A DNA stretch of 64,000 nucleotides, from positions 62,001 through 126,000 of the forward strand of contig CAXXWA010000040.1 in NCBI GenBank assembly GCA_963662815.2, given 5' to 3'. The translations under genes and the position numbers were made by a program. Below, one piece after another: positions 53,696 to 62,974 of this stretch (position 1 is its first letter; the number at the start of each line of letters is the position of its first letter). The notes beneath the pieces were generated by a model. The model saw only the letters and a program-made list of their open reading frames with translations, did no database searches and was not told the origin of the DNA. This DNA is from JAPPHA01 sp963662815. Lineage in GTDB: Bacteria > Pseudomonadota > Alphaproteobacteria > Rhodobacterales > Rhodobacteraceae.

Positions 53696-54637
53696 ATGAC
53701 CGCGGCCATGGCGATCAGGGATTCGGACGGGAAAGAGGAGAGCAGGAATTCCGACCGCGACCTGCTGCTCGGCCGCGCCGGCAGGCCCGGCGCTTCCCGG
53801 AAGCCTGCCCCGCCCTCCCGCAGGGTCAGCGACCCTTCCGGCCAGGCCGACAGCGCGCTGCTCCGGGAAAGCCTCCAGCGGCTCGACGGCCTCCTCGAAC
53901 GGACCGCGGCGGCGGAAAGGTCCCTTCGGGAAGCGTCGGCGACGCTGGAGCGGATGGTTCCGGCAGTCGACGAATTCGTCCGGCGCTCCGGCGAGCTGTC
54001 CCGGGAACGGGCCGCCGCAGCCGCCGCGCTTTCGGCGGTCCTGTCGCGGCTCGAGGGGACCGACGGGAAGATTCCGGACGCGGCGGAGGCCGCGGCGCCG
54101 CTCGGGCAGGACGTCGCCCGGCTGGAGGAGACGATCGGCGAGCTTGCCCGGACGCCGGACGAGCGCGGCGGCGAAGTCGCGAATGAGGTCCGGCTTCTTG
54201 GAAGGATGCTGACCGTCAGGATGGACGAGGTCGGCAGGAACCTCGACGGCATCAGGGCCGCGATCGGTTCCGCCGTTCCCCTCGACGCTGCAGGAAGGCG
54301 CATTTCCCGGAAGGAGAGGGAATTGCCTCCGCCGGTTCCCGCCGTCGCGGTTCGGAACCCGGCCGGCCCCGATGCGATGGAGCGGGCCGTCGGCGTCCTC
54401 GGCGACCTGCACGGCAGGCTGGGCATCGGCCTGCAAATCCTGCAGCAGGCGCTTCCGCAGGCGGACCGGAGACGCGCGGTCGCCGAGTTCCGGCGCAGCC
54501 TCCGCCGCAGCTCTCGCCGGAGCCGGCTGCGGCAGCTCCCTGCCGCCGCCGCCCTGGCCGTCGCCGCCGCCTGGGTCGAGGAGACCTGGCATCCGCTCGG
54601 CAGCCTCATGGCCTGGATCCGGTTCCTGGCCGGGTGA
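53696..54637 (+). CDS. Coiled-coil protein with C-terminal hydrophobic segment, upstream of the relaxase
   Basis: A 313-aa protein from ATG 53696 (a second ATG at 53708 gives MAIRDSDGKEE). Residues ~50-200 are rich in Leu, Glu, Arg and Ala in heptad-like spacing, for example LLRESLQRLDGLLERTAAAE, indicating a long coiled coil. Near residue 280 a hydrophobic stretch (LPAAAALAVAAAWVEETW) suggests a membrane anchor. The gene ends 22 bp before the relaxase start, so they are probably co-transcribed. It may be a relaxosome or coupling accessory, comparable in position to MobB/MbeB-type proteins. I recognise no family, and the very high GC makes the coding call less certain than for its neighbours. 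Confidence 0.6.
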   Translation: MTAAMAIRDSDGKEESRNSDRDLLLGRAGRPGASRKPAPPSRRVSDPSGQADSALLRESLQRLDGLLERTAAAERSLREASATLERMVPAVDEFVRRSGELSRERAAAAAALSAVLSRLEGTDGKIPDAAEAAAPLGQDVARLEETIGELARTPDERGGEVANEVRLLGRMLTVRMDEVGRNLDGIRAAIGSAVPLDAAGRRISRKERELPPPVPAVAVRNPAGPDAMERAVGVLGDLHGRLGIGLQILQQALPQADRRRAVAEFRRSLRRSSRRSRLRQLPAAAALAVAAAWVEETWHPLGSLMAWIRFLAG

Positions 54638-54659
54638 CCGCCGCGACGGGCTTCGCCTG

Positions 54660-57600
54660 ATGCTGTCCGGTCCCCGGCAGCTTGCCGGCGCCGAGCAGGC
54701 CTTCGGCTACTTCCTGCACGAGTACCTGGCGCGGAACGATTCCTCCCATCGCACGGCCAATCGCTGGCACGGGCGCGGGGCCGAAGCCCTCGGCCTGCCG
54801 CGGCGCGTGGGCAGGCGGAAGTTCGTCTCCGTCCTTTCCGGCCATGTGCCGGGAACGGACATCCGTCTCGGACGGGTCGTCGCGGGCGAGCGCCGGCACC
54901 GCCCGGGATGGGACCTGACGTTCTCGGCGCCGAAGTCGGTCTCGCTGGAGGCGCTGCTCCAGGGCGACAGGCGGGTCATGCGCGCCCACGACAGGGCGGT
55001 TCGGGCGACTCTCGACTGGGTCGAGTCGGAGTTCCTCCAGACCCGGGGCCACGACCCGGCGACCGGGCGGCGGCCGCGCGAGGCGGCGGACGGCATGATC
55101 GCGGCCACCTTCCGCCACGTGGCGAGCCGCAACAACGATCCCCAGCTTCACACGCATGCGGTGGTCGCCAACATGACCCGGAACCGGGACGGCGAGTGGC
55201 GGAGCGTCGAGCCGACGCTGCTCATGCGGAACCGCAGGCTGATCGGCGCCTGGTACCGGAACGAGCTGGCCCGGGAGCTCGTCGAACTCGGCTACGTGCT
55301 GGCGCCGACGACGGTGGGCGGGCTGCCCGGATTCGAGCTTGCGGGATACTCGAACGCCTTCCTCGACGCCTTCTCGACCCGGCGGCAGGACATCCTCCGC
55401 TACATGGAGACGGAGGGCATCGACTACACGGCGGAGAACGCCGGACGGGCGGCGCTGGCGACGCGGAAGAGGAAGGACGAGCCCGGCCGCAAGGTGCTCT
55501 CGGAGATGTGGCGGCGGAAGGCGCGGTCGCTCGGGCTCGCGCGCGATCCGGGCTCCGTCAGGCTCGGCCGGAAGGAGCGGAAGCTGACGCGGCCTCCGCC
55601 GCGCTTCTCGCCGCTGGAGGCGGCCTGGCAGGCCATGCACCACCTGGAGGAGCGGGACTGCGTGTTCGGTCACGCCGACCTGCTGGCGGCGGCGCTCGGC
55701 CGCGACCCGGGGCGTCACTCTCACGTGGAGCTGCGAGCGGCGATCGGGCGGCTGGAGAGGGACGGCCACCTTGTCGGGACGAAGGCCGGGGACTTCACGA
55801 CGCGGCAGACGCTCCGGGCGGAGAGGGAGATCGTCTCGCGGATGCGGGAGGGCCGCGGCCGGGCGGAAGCGCTGGCCGACCCCGCGGCGGTTGCCGCCCG
55901 TCTCGATGCGACAACGCTCACCGAGGGGCAGAGGGACGCCGTCGGCCGGATCCTCCTCTCGCGCGATTCCGTCATCGGCGTGCAGGGCTTCGCCGGAACC
56001 GGCAAGACCCGGATGCTGGACGAGATCGTCCGGCTCGCGGGCGAGAGGCCGGTGTTCGGGCTGGCGCCGTCCTCGGCGGCGGCCCGGGTGCTGGAGGTCG
56101 GGACCGGGATCGGCGCCGCCACCCTGCAACGGCTGCTGGCGCGCCACGGAGCCGTTGCGGAGGGAACCGCGTCGGAGGACGAGCTCCGCCGGGCGCGGGA
56201 GCGGTTCGCGGGCGCCGTCGTGGTCGTCGACGAATCCTCCATGGTCGGCACCGTGCAGATGCGGTCGCTGATGAGGATCGCCGACGCGCTCGGGCTCGGG
56301 CGCCTCGTGCTTGTCGGCGACACCATGCAGCTGAAGTCCGTCGAGGCGGGACAGCCGTTCCGGCTGCTGCAGCGGGCCGGAATGGAGACCGCGCGGATGG
56401 ACGACATCCTCAGGCAGCGGTCGGCCGATCTCAAGGCGGCGGTCGCCCACATGGTCGCGGGAGACCCCGATCTCGCCCTCGCCAGCCTCGGGGGCGACGT
56501 CAGGGAGCTTCCGGCCGACGCGCTGGCGGAGACGGCCGCGAGGCTGTGGCTGGCGCTGCCCCGGGAGGCGCGCGCGGGAACCGCGATCCTGGCGCCGACC
56601 CACGAGCTGCGGGAGGGGATCAACGCCGTGCTCCGCCGCGGCCTCGCCGAGGAGGGCGTTCTCCGGGGGCGGAGCCTGGAGATCACGCGTCTCGTCGACC
56701 GGCGGCTGACCCGCGTCCTCGCCGCCGACCCGGAGAGCTACCGCCCCGGCGACGTCGTCGTCGCCGGCCGCGACGTCTACGGCGTCCGGGAGGGCGAGGC
56801 CTGGACCGTCACCGGCAGCAGCCGGGAGCGCGTCGAACTCGCGCGGAAGGGCGCCTGCGGCGGCTTCCGCCCGTCCGGGAACGCGTCGCGGAACGTCTCT
56901 GTGTTCGAGACCCGGCCCCTCTCGCTCAGGGCCGGCGACGAGATCGTCTTCACCCGCAACCTGAAGGGGAGGAAGGTCATCAACGGCGAACGGGCGACGG
57001 TCGAGGAAATCGGCCGCAGGCGGGTCCGCATCCGCCTGGCGTCGGGGCGCGGGCTCTCGTTCGCGGCCGGCGACGACGATCTCCGCCACGTCGACCATGC
57101 CTGGAGCTCGACCGTCCACCGCGCCCAGGGGATGACGACGGACAACGTCATAGCGGTTCTCGACGCGTCGAGCATGATGAGCGACCGGGCGATGCTCTAC
57201 GTGGAGATGAGCCGCGCCCGCGACGGCTTCGTGCTGCTGACCGACGACACCGAGCAGCTGGCCCTCCGCCTCGAGCGGGAGCACGGCCGGGCTCCCTCGG
57301 CCCTCGAGGAGACGGGACAGGAAAGCTGGCTGTCCGCCGGGCGTACCGGGGCGAACCTGGACAAGGGACCGGCGGTTCCCGCACTCCGCGACTGGCGGGC
57401 GCTGGAGGAGGCGGCCCGGGAGGCGGGCGTTCCCGTCTTCCACATGGACGGCTGCGACGCCCTGATGGCGCGGATCCGGCGGCGGGCGGAACGCGGCCCG
57501 GACATGCCGGAAGAGCTGAAACGCGCGCTTGCGGACCACGAGCCCTTCGCCCGCGACCGGGAACGGGTCGCGGCCTGGGCCGAAGGGACGGAGGCGGCCG

Positions 57601-60359
57601 CCGGCGAGAGGACCCGGCTGCTCGCCGCTGCCGGCAGCGAGAACGCGGGCCTCCGCGGCGGCGGGGGCCGCTCGCGCCGCTGGCGGCGGGACGCGGAGCG
57701 CCTGCTGGCGGAGGGGAGGGAGCTTCTCGGCGACGAGACCCGCTTCGGCCCGCATCTCGACCGGATCGGGAAGTCCCGCGAACGCTTCGACGAGCTGGAG
57801 CGGGCCTGCCGCATCGACGACCGGGCTGCCGGGCTGCCGAATGCCCGGCAGGAAGGCGGACGCCGGCCCGGCGACGCCCTGGCGACCGGGGACCGCGAAG
57901 CGCGGCGGGAGGCGGAAGAGCGGAGCGAAGGGCACCTGGCCGCCCTCGCCGCGCTCGCGGAAGAGCGGAGGGGGTTCCCGGCGGATTCCGCGACTCCCGC
58001 CGCCGCGCAACCCGGATACGCCGGCTGGCGCCGCAGGGTCGAGGATGTCCTTGACCGGACTCCGGAAGTTTCCGCTGCCGAGTTCCGCGACGCGGCGGCG
58101 GCGGCGGACGCGGCCCGTTCGAGGATCGGGCTGGACGAGGCTGTCGCCCGGCTCGACGGCCGGTGGCGGGAACACGCGGCCGAGGCGGAACGGAACGGGC
58201 AGCATCCCTTCGCGCGCGACGGCGCCGAAGCGCTGGTTTCCGAAATCGCCCGGATTCCGGCGGACGAGCTTCCGCAGCCGATGCAGCCGCTGGCGGCGGA
58301 GTTCGGGCGGTTCCGGAAGGACCGGGAGAGGGTTCGGCATCTGGCCGGGAGCGCCGCCCGCCTGGCGGAACGCCGCGCGGACCTGCTCGAGCGCGCCGTT
58401 GCGGCCGGCCTGCCGCCTTCGGAAATCCCCGGGCACGGCGCCTGGACCCTGGAGGCGAAACGGCTGGCCGGAGACGGCCGCGCGGTCCTGTCCGGTCCGG
58501 GCCGCTTCGTCCCGCGCGCGGGCGACGCGGACCGGAAGGCCTTCGGTGCGGAGATCGCGGAACTGGAACGCGCGCTCGAATTCGACCGCCGCGCGGAACA
58601 GCTGCTGCGGGACCTCGGCAACGGACAGCCCGGCGGCGAACTCGCGGACAGGATCCGGCGGACGGAAGCGGAGGCCCGCCCCGGCGAGATGCCGCCCGCG
58701 CTCGCGAAGGCGCTGCGCGACCGCGAGGAACGGAAGCGGGCCGGAGCCGCGCGCGAGTGCCGCGCGCTCCTCGAACGGTGCCTGGACGAGCGGCAGCGCA
58801 TGCTGGCGGAGTCCCCGGAGCCGGTCGCCGGGACCGGCGAATACGCGGACTGGCGGCAGCGGGCGGAGGCGGCGCTTGCGCGACTCGGGGAAGCCGGGCC
58901 GGATGCCGGCGGCAGCGAACTCGCCAGGGGAATCCGGGGCGCATTCGACCGAGACGAAGAAGCGGCCCGCGCCTGGTCCGACTGGCGCGTGCGCGAGGCG
59001 GCGGCGGAGCGCGAGGGCCGGCATCCGCTGTTCATGCCGGGCCATGACCGGCTGGCGGAGCGGATCGAGGGGCTTGGACCGGACTGCCCTGCCGCCCTCG
59101 CCGGCGCGCTCGCCGAGAGCCGGGCGCTGCAACGGTCGATCGACCGGCTTCATGCCGTCCGCGAGGACCTTCGCCGAATCGGGGAGGACGGGGGCGACGC
59201 GAAGCCCGGCGGCGATGCCGCCAGGCAGACCGCGGACGAGGCCCGGCGCATCCTCGCGGACGAAGGCGTCGAGCGGGCGTTCCTGCGCCGTCACCCCGAA
59301 GTCCGCAGGGAGATGGCCCGCGCCTGCGACGGGATCGAGGAGCGGCTGGTGAGCGCGGAGCGCGTCCGGACCATGCTCGGGGACTGGCAGTCGCTGCAGT
59401 CGGAGGCCGGTAAGGCGCGGCTGAATCCGTTCCTCATGCCGGGATACGGATCCCTCATGGAACGGATTCGCGAGCACCGGGGACGGCTGCCGGAGGAACT
59501 CGCCAGGGCGAAGCGGGAGCACCCTGCGCTCGAAAGGTCGAGCCGGCGGGCCAGGCGGCTCCTGGAAACGATCCGCTCGTGCCGCGACCGCCGGCAGGAC
59601 CTGCTGGAGACGGCGGACGGAAGGCTCGGCCCCGGCGAGCCGTTTCACGGCATCGGACGGAAGCACGGGAGCTGGCAGCGCCGGGCCGCGCGCGCGCTCA
59701 GGGCCGGGAAAGAGCTGCTGGAAGGTCCGGAACCGCCGCTCCTGCATCCGGCACTCGGGCGCGAGGCCGCGGCGGCAGTCCGGCGGATCCGGAAGGCCCC
59801 CGCGCTCGACGGGTTCCCGCCGCGCTTCATCCTCGACTGGGAAGCCTTCGCCGACCGGGCGGCCAGGGCGGGCGGCCACCGGTTCTTCGTCCCCGGCTAC
59901 GAGGATCTCTGCGAACGGATGGAAAGGCTCGAGCCGGACACGATCGGGTCCCGGCTGTTCAGGAGCGAAGAGGTCGGGACCTGCCGGGAGATGCGCGGCA
60001 CGCGGAATGTCCTGGAAGGCGCGGACCGGGACGGAGAAAGGCTCCTGCGGGAAAGGGAAGAGCACGGACGGGACCTCGCCGCGTGGTCCGGCTGCGAACC
60101 CTGGCGGATCGAGGCCCGGTACTGGCTGGAAGCAACCGGGAAGCGGCTGGAGAAGAGCCGGGAGCACGAGCCGTTCCTCGCCAGGGACCCGAATCTGAAG
60201 GCCCGGCTGGAACGGCACGCCAGGTCGCTGTCGGAGCGGCTGGAGGCGGACGCTCCCGTCCTGGAGGCGGTCAGGGAGCAGAGGCAGCGGGAACTGGAGC
60301 GGGAACGGGCGCTGCGGAAGGCCCGCGGGCTGGACCGCGGCTTCGGCATCGAATGGTAG
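54660..60359 (+). CDS. MobF-family conjugative relaxase-helicase with extended repetitive C-terminus
   Basis: A 1899-aa protein. The TrwC-type relaxase domain (1-~300) has N-terminal tyrosines (FGYFLHEYLARND), WDLTFSAPKSVSLEALL and the metal-binding histidines H152, H164 and H166 in FRHVASRNNDPQLHTHAVV. A TraI/RecD-type helicase follows with Walker A GFAGTGKT (443-450), Walker B AVVVVDESSMV and WSSTVHRAQGMT. From ~880 to the end, an Arg/Glu/Ala-rich helical array repeats a module of the form HPFxxPGxxxLxERI (for example REGRHPLFMPGHDRLAERI). ATG 54660 fits the family start MLS, although the frame is open earlier. It would nick oriT and unwind the element for transfer. Such proteins usually end soon after the helicase; this tail is unusual. 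Confidence 0.93.
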   Translation: MLSGPRQLAGAEQAFGYFLHEYLARNDSSHRTANRWHGRGAEALGLPRRVGRRKFVSVLSGHVPGTDIRLGRVVAGERRHRPGWDLTFSAPKSVSLEALLQGDRRVMRAHDRAVRATLDWVESEFLQTRGHDPATGRRPREAADGMIAATFRHVASRNNDPQLHTHAVVANMTRNRDGEWRSVEPTLLMRNRRLIGAWYRNELARELVELGYVLAPTTVGGLPGFELAGYSNAFLDAFSTRRQDILRYMETEGIDYTAENAGRAALATRKRKDEPGRKVLSEMWRRKARSLGLARDPGSVRLGRKERKLTRPPPRFSPLEAAWQAMHHLEERDCVFGHADLLAAALGRDPGRHSHVELRAAIGRLERDGHLVGTKAGDFTTRQTLRAEREIVSRMREGRGRAEALADPAAVAARLDATTLTEGQRDAVGRILLSRDSVIGVQGFAGTGKTRMLDEIVRLAGERPVFGLAPSSAAARVLEVGTGIGAATLQRLLARHGAVAEGTASEDELRRARERFAGAVVVVDESSMVGTVQMRSLMRIADALGLGRLVLVGDTMQLKSVEAGQPFRLLQRAGMETARMDDILRQRSADLKAAVAHMVAGDPDLALASLGGDVRELPADALAETAARLWLALPREARAGTAILAPTHELREGINAVLRRGLAEEGVLRGRSLEITRLVDRRLTRVLAADPESYRPGDVVVAGRDVYGVREGEAWTVTGSSRERVELARKGACGGFRPSGNASRNVSVFETRPLSLRAGDEIVFTRNLKGRKVINGERATVEEIGRRRVRIRLASGRGLSFAAGDDDLRHVDHAWSSTVHRAQGMTTDNVIAVLDASSMMSDRAMLYVEMSRARDGFVLLTDDTEQLALRLEREHGRAPSALEETGQESWLSAGRTGANLDKGPAVPALRDWRALEEAAREAGVPVFHMDGCDALMARIRRRAERGPDMPEELKRALADHEPFARDRERVAAWAEGTEAAAGERTRLLAAAGSENAGLRGGGGRSRRWRRDAERLLAEGRELLGDETRFGPHLDRIGKSRERFDELERACRIDDRAAGLPNARQEGGRRPGDALATGDREARREAEERSEGHLAALAALAEERRGFPADSATPAAAQPGYAGWRRRVEDVLDRTPEVSAAEFRDAAAAADAARSRIGLDEAVARLDGRWREHAAEAERNGQHPFARDGAEALVSEIARIPADELPQPMQPLAAEFGRFRKDRERVRHLAGSAARLAERRADLLERAVAAGLPPSEIPGHGAWTLEAKRLAGDGRAVLSGPGRFVPRAGDADRKAFGAEIAELERALEFDRRAEQLLRDLGNGQPGGELADRIRRTEAEARPGEMPPALAKALRDREERKRAGAARECRALLERCLDERQRMLAESPEPVAGTGEYADWRQRAEAALARLGEAGPDAGGSELARGIRGAFDRDEEAARAWSDWRVREAAAEREGRHPLFMPGHDRLAERIEGLGPDCPAALAGALAESRALQRSIDRLHAVREDLRRIGEDGGDAKPGGDAARQTADEARRILADEGVERAFLRRHPEVRREMARACDGIEERLVSAERVRTMLGDWQSLQSEAGKARLNPFLMPGYGSLMERIREHRGRLPEELARAKREHPALERSSRRARRLLETIRSCRDRRQDLLETADGRLGPGEPFHGIGRKHGSWQRRAARALRAGKELLEGPEPPLLHPALGREAAAAVRRIRKAPALDGFPPRFILDWEAFADRAARAGGHRFFVPGYEDLCERMERLEPDTIGSRLFRSEEVGTCREMRGTRNVLEGADRDGERLLREREEHGRDLAAWSGCEPWRIEARYWLEATGKRLEKSREHEPFLARDPNLKARLERHARSLSERLEADAPVLEAVREQRQRELERERALRKARGLDRGFGIEW

Positions 60360-60425
60360 CGGTCCGGTCGCGGATCAGGGCCCGATCCTCCTCGACGGAT
60401 CGTTCGCCGCCGAATCGGGAAAGGT

Positions 60426-61670
60426 TCAGTCGCTCGGGTCGTAGACGAAGCTGTCGACAAGGGCGGCCCGCATGTTCCAAGGCCGGCGGCTGCGCTTGCC
60501 GCGGCCCGGCCGACCGCAATGCCACCGCTTCCCGTAGAGCTTCTCCAACAGCAGGCCGTAATTTTCCGGTTTCCCCAGCGTCGTCCCTTCCGTCCCCCCG
60601 ATGTCGAAAGCTCTCGCCAGGCCGGCACGGGATCCAGTGTTTACGGATACGAGCCTGTCGGGCCGCGCGAGCGCGAGAAACCGCGTAGCCGCGCCATGAC
60701 TGAAGCCGTCTTCGCGGCAAATCCGTTCAAGCGCCTTCACCGCAATTTCGGGGAACTTCCTGTCATGCGCACTGATCACGGTTTCGACAGCATCCCTGAC
60801 CCGGCCCAGTGTTCGCCTGTTTCCGGCTTCATTCGAACGATTGAACACGCCGTTTACAGTTCTTGCAGGTTTTAGCGTTCCCAACAGGCCCCACGTGCCT
60901 TCGACGCCGTCGCGCAGTCCCAAGAGGATTGTCCGTTCCCAATCATCCAGGTCGGCCCAGCTCCTGCGATGCGCAATTTCCCTCCCTTCCTCAATGGTAT
61001 GGATGTAGCTGCATTCCGTTCCGAGAACACTCCAGCTTCTGCCTTCGGCAGCCCAAAGCTCGTCGCACTTCTCGAGTGCCGCAACGTATTCATCCCAGCT
61101 GCCGGCCTCTTCAAGCAGATTCGCGCGCGACGTTCGTCCCCGTTCCGGCTGTGCTGTCAGCTGCGCCGCAACTCGCGACACGCCCTCGCGCCTGCGCCGC
61201 CTGCGGTACTCTTCGACCGCCGAAGCCGGCGACGGACCTCCGAGCTCCCTCCAACGTCTCGAAAACCAGTCGGCAGCCGCTCGATGGTCGCCGGTTTCGT
61301 AAACCGCCTCTTCGTTGCGCCCGAACCCTGCCCCCGTGCAATTGGCACTGCCGATCCAGGCACGGGACCGATTTCCATTCCGGAATATGTAGACCTTCGG
61401 GTGAAACAGTGCTGTTCCGCCTTCCACGATGCACAATTTCCCGATCTCCTGCAATCTCGCCAGCGCATCCGGATCCGTCGCGTTTCCGAACGTCCCGACA
61501 ATTGCGCGAATCGTCAGGCGGCGTCTCTCCCGGGCGGCGCAGAGCAAGTCCAGCGCCGGGCCGAACGTCGCCCACGCAGACGCGATGTCGACACGCCTTG
61601 CCGAGGCCAGCCTTTTCTCGAATTTCTTTGGAAGCTGCTTGGTAGTCAGAAACACTTTGGCCTCCTGCAA
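60426..61670 (-). CDS. Phospholipase D-family nuclease with uncharacterised C-terminal domain
   Basis: A 414-aa protein. Its N-terminal ~140 residues carry one PLD/HKD motif: FHPKVYIFRNGNRSRAWIGS with His90 and Lys92, then ANCTGAGFGRNEEAV. A single HKD motif is typical of Nuc/BfiI-like enzymes that act as dimers on DNA. The rest (~200-400) contains a helical domain with AVKALERICREDGFSHGAAT and RFLALARPDRLVSVNTGSR that I cannot assign. It is convergent with the relaxase, whose stop lies 67 bp away. A restriction or defence nuclease is the most likely role. Phospholipid hydrolysis is unlikely, since no signal peptide is present. Confidence 0.82.
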   Translation of the reverse strand: MQEAKVFLTTKQLPKKFEKRLASARRVDIASAWATFGPALDLLCAARERRRLTIRAIVGTFGNATDPDALARLQEIGKLCIVEGGTALFHPKVYIFRNGNRSRAWIGSANCTGAGFGRNEEAVYETGDHRAAADWFSRRWRELGGPSPASAVEEYRRRRRREGVSRVAAQLTAQPERGRTSRANLLEEAGSWDEYVAALEKCDELWAAEGRSWSVLGTECSYIHTIEEGREIAHRRSWADLDDWERTILLGLRDGVEGTWGLLGTLKPARTVNGVFNRSNEAGNRRTLGRVRDAVETVISAHDRKFPEIAVKALERICREDGFSHGAATRFLALARPDRLVSVNTGSRAGLARAFDIGGTEGTTLGKPENYGLLLEKLYGKRWHCGRPGRGKRSRRPWNMRAALVDSFVYDPSD

Positions 61671-62210
61671 CTTTCATTGGTCGGGCGAACCTTGGGCATC
61701 CCTGTCCGCGCGCCGCTCCGCAAGCCCGAGTGCGCGCCGGCACCCCCCTTGGAGTCCAGCCTAACGGTTTCGGCCCTGCGCAAAAAGGACATCTTTCCGG
61801 GAACCGGCGCGCTCTCGGGCCGTGTTCCTGCGTCTGCGACGCGAGGTTTCCGTCCGCGCATTCCCGGATTCCGGTTCGTTCATCCGCCGCTGTCCGGGAG
61901 GCGGAGCTCAGTGGACTCCCCCCTGAATCGCCTTGCCGTTCCAGGGGTGCATGGATGATTCGGAAACAGGTCGCCGCGCTGACGCCTGCCCTGCAGCACA
62001 AAGGCGAAGTTCCCGGCCATTCGGGCCCTGCTCGCCGAACAGGCCGAATCGTTTCGGGATCTCCGGGACGGGATCAGGCGGCTGAAGATGCTTCCGCGCT
62101 CTCCGGACCGGAAGCAGGGCGGCGCTGTCGCATCGGGCGAAGACGCAAAAGGTTCGTCATCCGGATCATGCTGGCCGAGGATTGCGGCTTCGACATCGGA
62201 TGGCAGCGGC
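61671..62210. other. Region without a confident gene between PLD nuclease and RHH operon
   Basis: Several overlapping frames span this 540-bp stretch. One plus-strand reading around 62005-62100 gives a short helical segment (LLAEQAESFRDLRDGIRRLK) that could be a remnant of a small DNA-binding or coiled-coil protein. No complete gene with a start and ribosome site is evident. It must include the promoter of the minus-strand PLD gene and the end of the RHH operon. Confidence 0.4.
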
Positions 62211-62666
62211 TCAGTCGAGCAGGCCCTGTCCGCGTGCGCGGGCCAGGAACCTCTCGGCGATTCTTCCCCCCTCCTCCGGGCCGAACAGGTCCGTGAGGAT
62301 CATGATCAGCTCGCGCGTCCGGCGGTTCCTCGCCATGTCGAGCATGGTCGCCCTGAGGATGAAGCCCACGCGCTTCCGAAGCTTGCCGAGATCGGCGAGA
62401 TCCTCCGGTTCCGCCATCCGCTCCGCGATCATCGCGACCCGGTCGCGGATCAGGGTCTGCTCCTCCTCGCCGAGAACGAGGCGGGGCGGAAAGCACGGCC
62501 GGTCGTCTGCGCCCGCGGCCAGCTCTACGCTCAGCGCCTTCGAGACAACGTACTGCGACATCGACATGCCGGCGGCACCGGCGCGCTTGCGCACCCGCTC
62601 CCAGTCGGCATCCGGGCAGGAAATCGTCCGCACCATCGGCGAGGCGGTCCGCTGCCTCCGCCTCAT
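62211..62666 (-). CDS. Small ribbon-helix-helix-like mobilization protein 3
   Basis: A 151-aa basic protein, last of three overlapping genes. Residues ~10-45 (DADWERVRKRAGAAGMSMSQ, followed by YVVSKAL) match the RHH-type motif D..W..[IV]..RA....M..S shared with its two neighbours. A longer C-terminal helical part, absent in the others, ends ERFLARARGQGLLD. The ATG at 62666 overlaps the upstream stop by 4 nt. Plasmid MobC-like relaxosome proteins have this general look, so binding at oriT near attR is the inferred role. Transcriptional regulation is the main alternative. Confidence 0.72.
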   Translation of the reverse strand: MRRRQRTASPMVRTISCPDADWERVRKRAGAAGMSMSQYVVSKALSVELAAGADDRPCFPPRLVLGEEEQTLIRDRVAMIAERMAEPEDLADLGKLRKRVGFILRATMLDMARNRRTRELIMILTDLFGPEEGGRIAERFLARARGQGLLD

Positions 62667-62974
62667 TCCCCGTCCTCCCCGCCATGGATGCGGCAGAGAA
62701 CGGCCAGGGCGCCGAACATCGACATGCCGATCCCGGGGATCGTGTCGTGAAGCCCGCGGCTGCAGCGGTCGAGCATCTCGATCCTGTCGAAGAGGAGCCT
62801 CTGCTCCTCCGCCGTCAGGGCGAGAACGGTGTCGATCCGTTCCGGCTCCTCCTCCCGGAGCGCGCAGGCGATGACGAAGGCCGAGGTGTTCATGTCGACG
62901 GAACGGGCCCGGTCGACGATGTCGGCCCAGTCGACCGGGTCGCAGTAGATGCTCCGGCGGCGCGACCGGCTCAT
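62663..62974 (-). CDS. Small ribbon-helix-helix-like mobilization protein 2
   Basis: A 103-aa protein from ATG 62974, which lies in the stop of the upstream gene (ATGA). It opens MSRSRRRSIYCDPVDWADIV, followed by DRARSVDMNTSAFVI, the same RHH-type motif as in the other two genes of the operon. Glutamate-rich helices follow (LTAEEQRLLFDRIEMLDR). Overlap at both ends implies coupled translation of all three. Likely a DNA-binding partner of the relaxase; no direct evidence. Confidence 0.7.
   Translation of the reverse strand: MSRSRRRSIYCDPVDWADIVDRARSVDMNTSAFVIACALREEEPERIDTVLALTAEEQRLLFDRIEMLDRCSRGLHDTIPGIGMSMFGALAVLCRIHGGEDGE

Noticed and set aside
54606..60218. A 1870-codon open frame antisense to the relaxase
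   Set aside because: It is a by-product of very high GC content. It shows only low-complexity proline/arginine sequence, while the plus strand has clear relaxase and helicase motifs.
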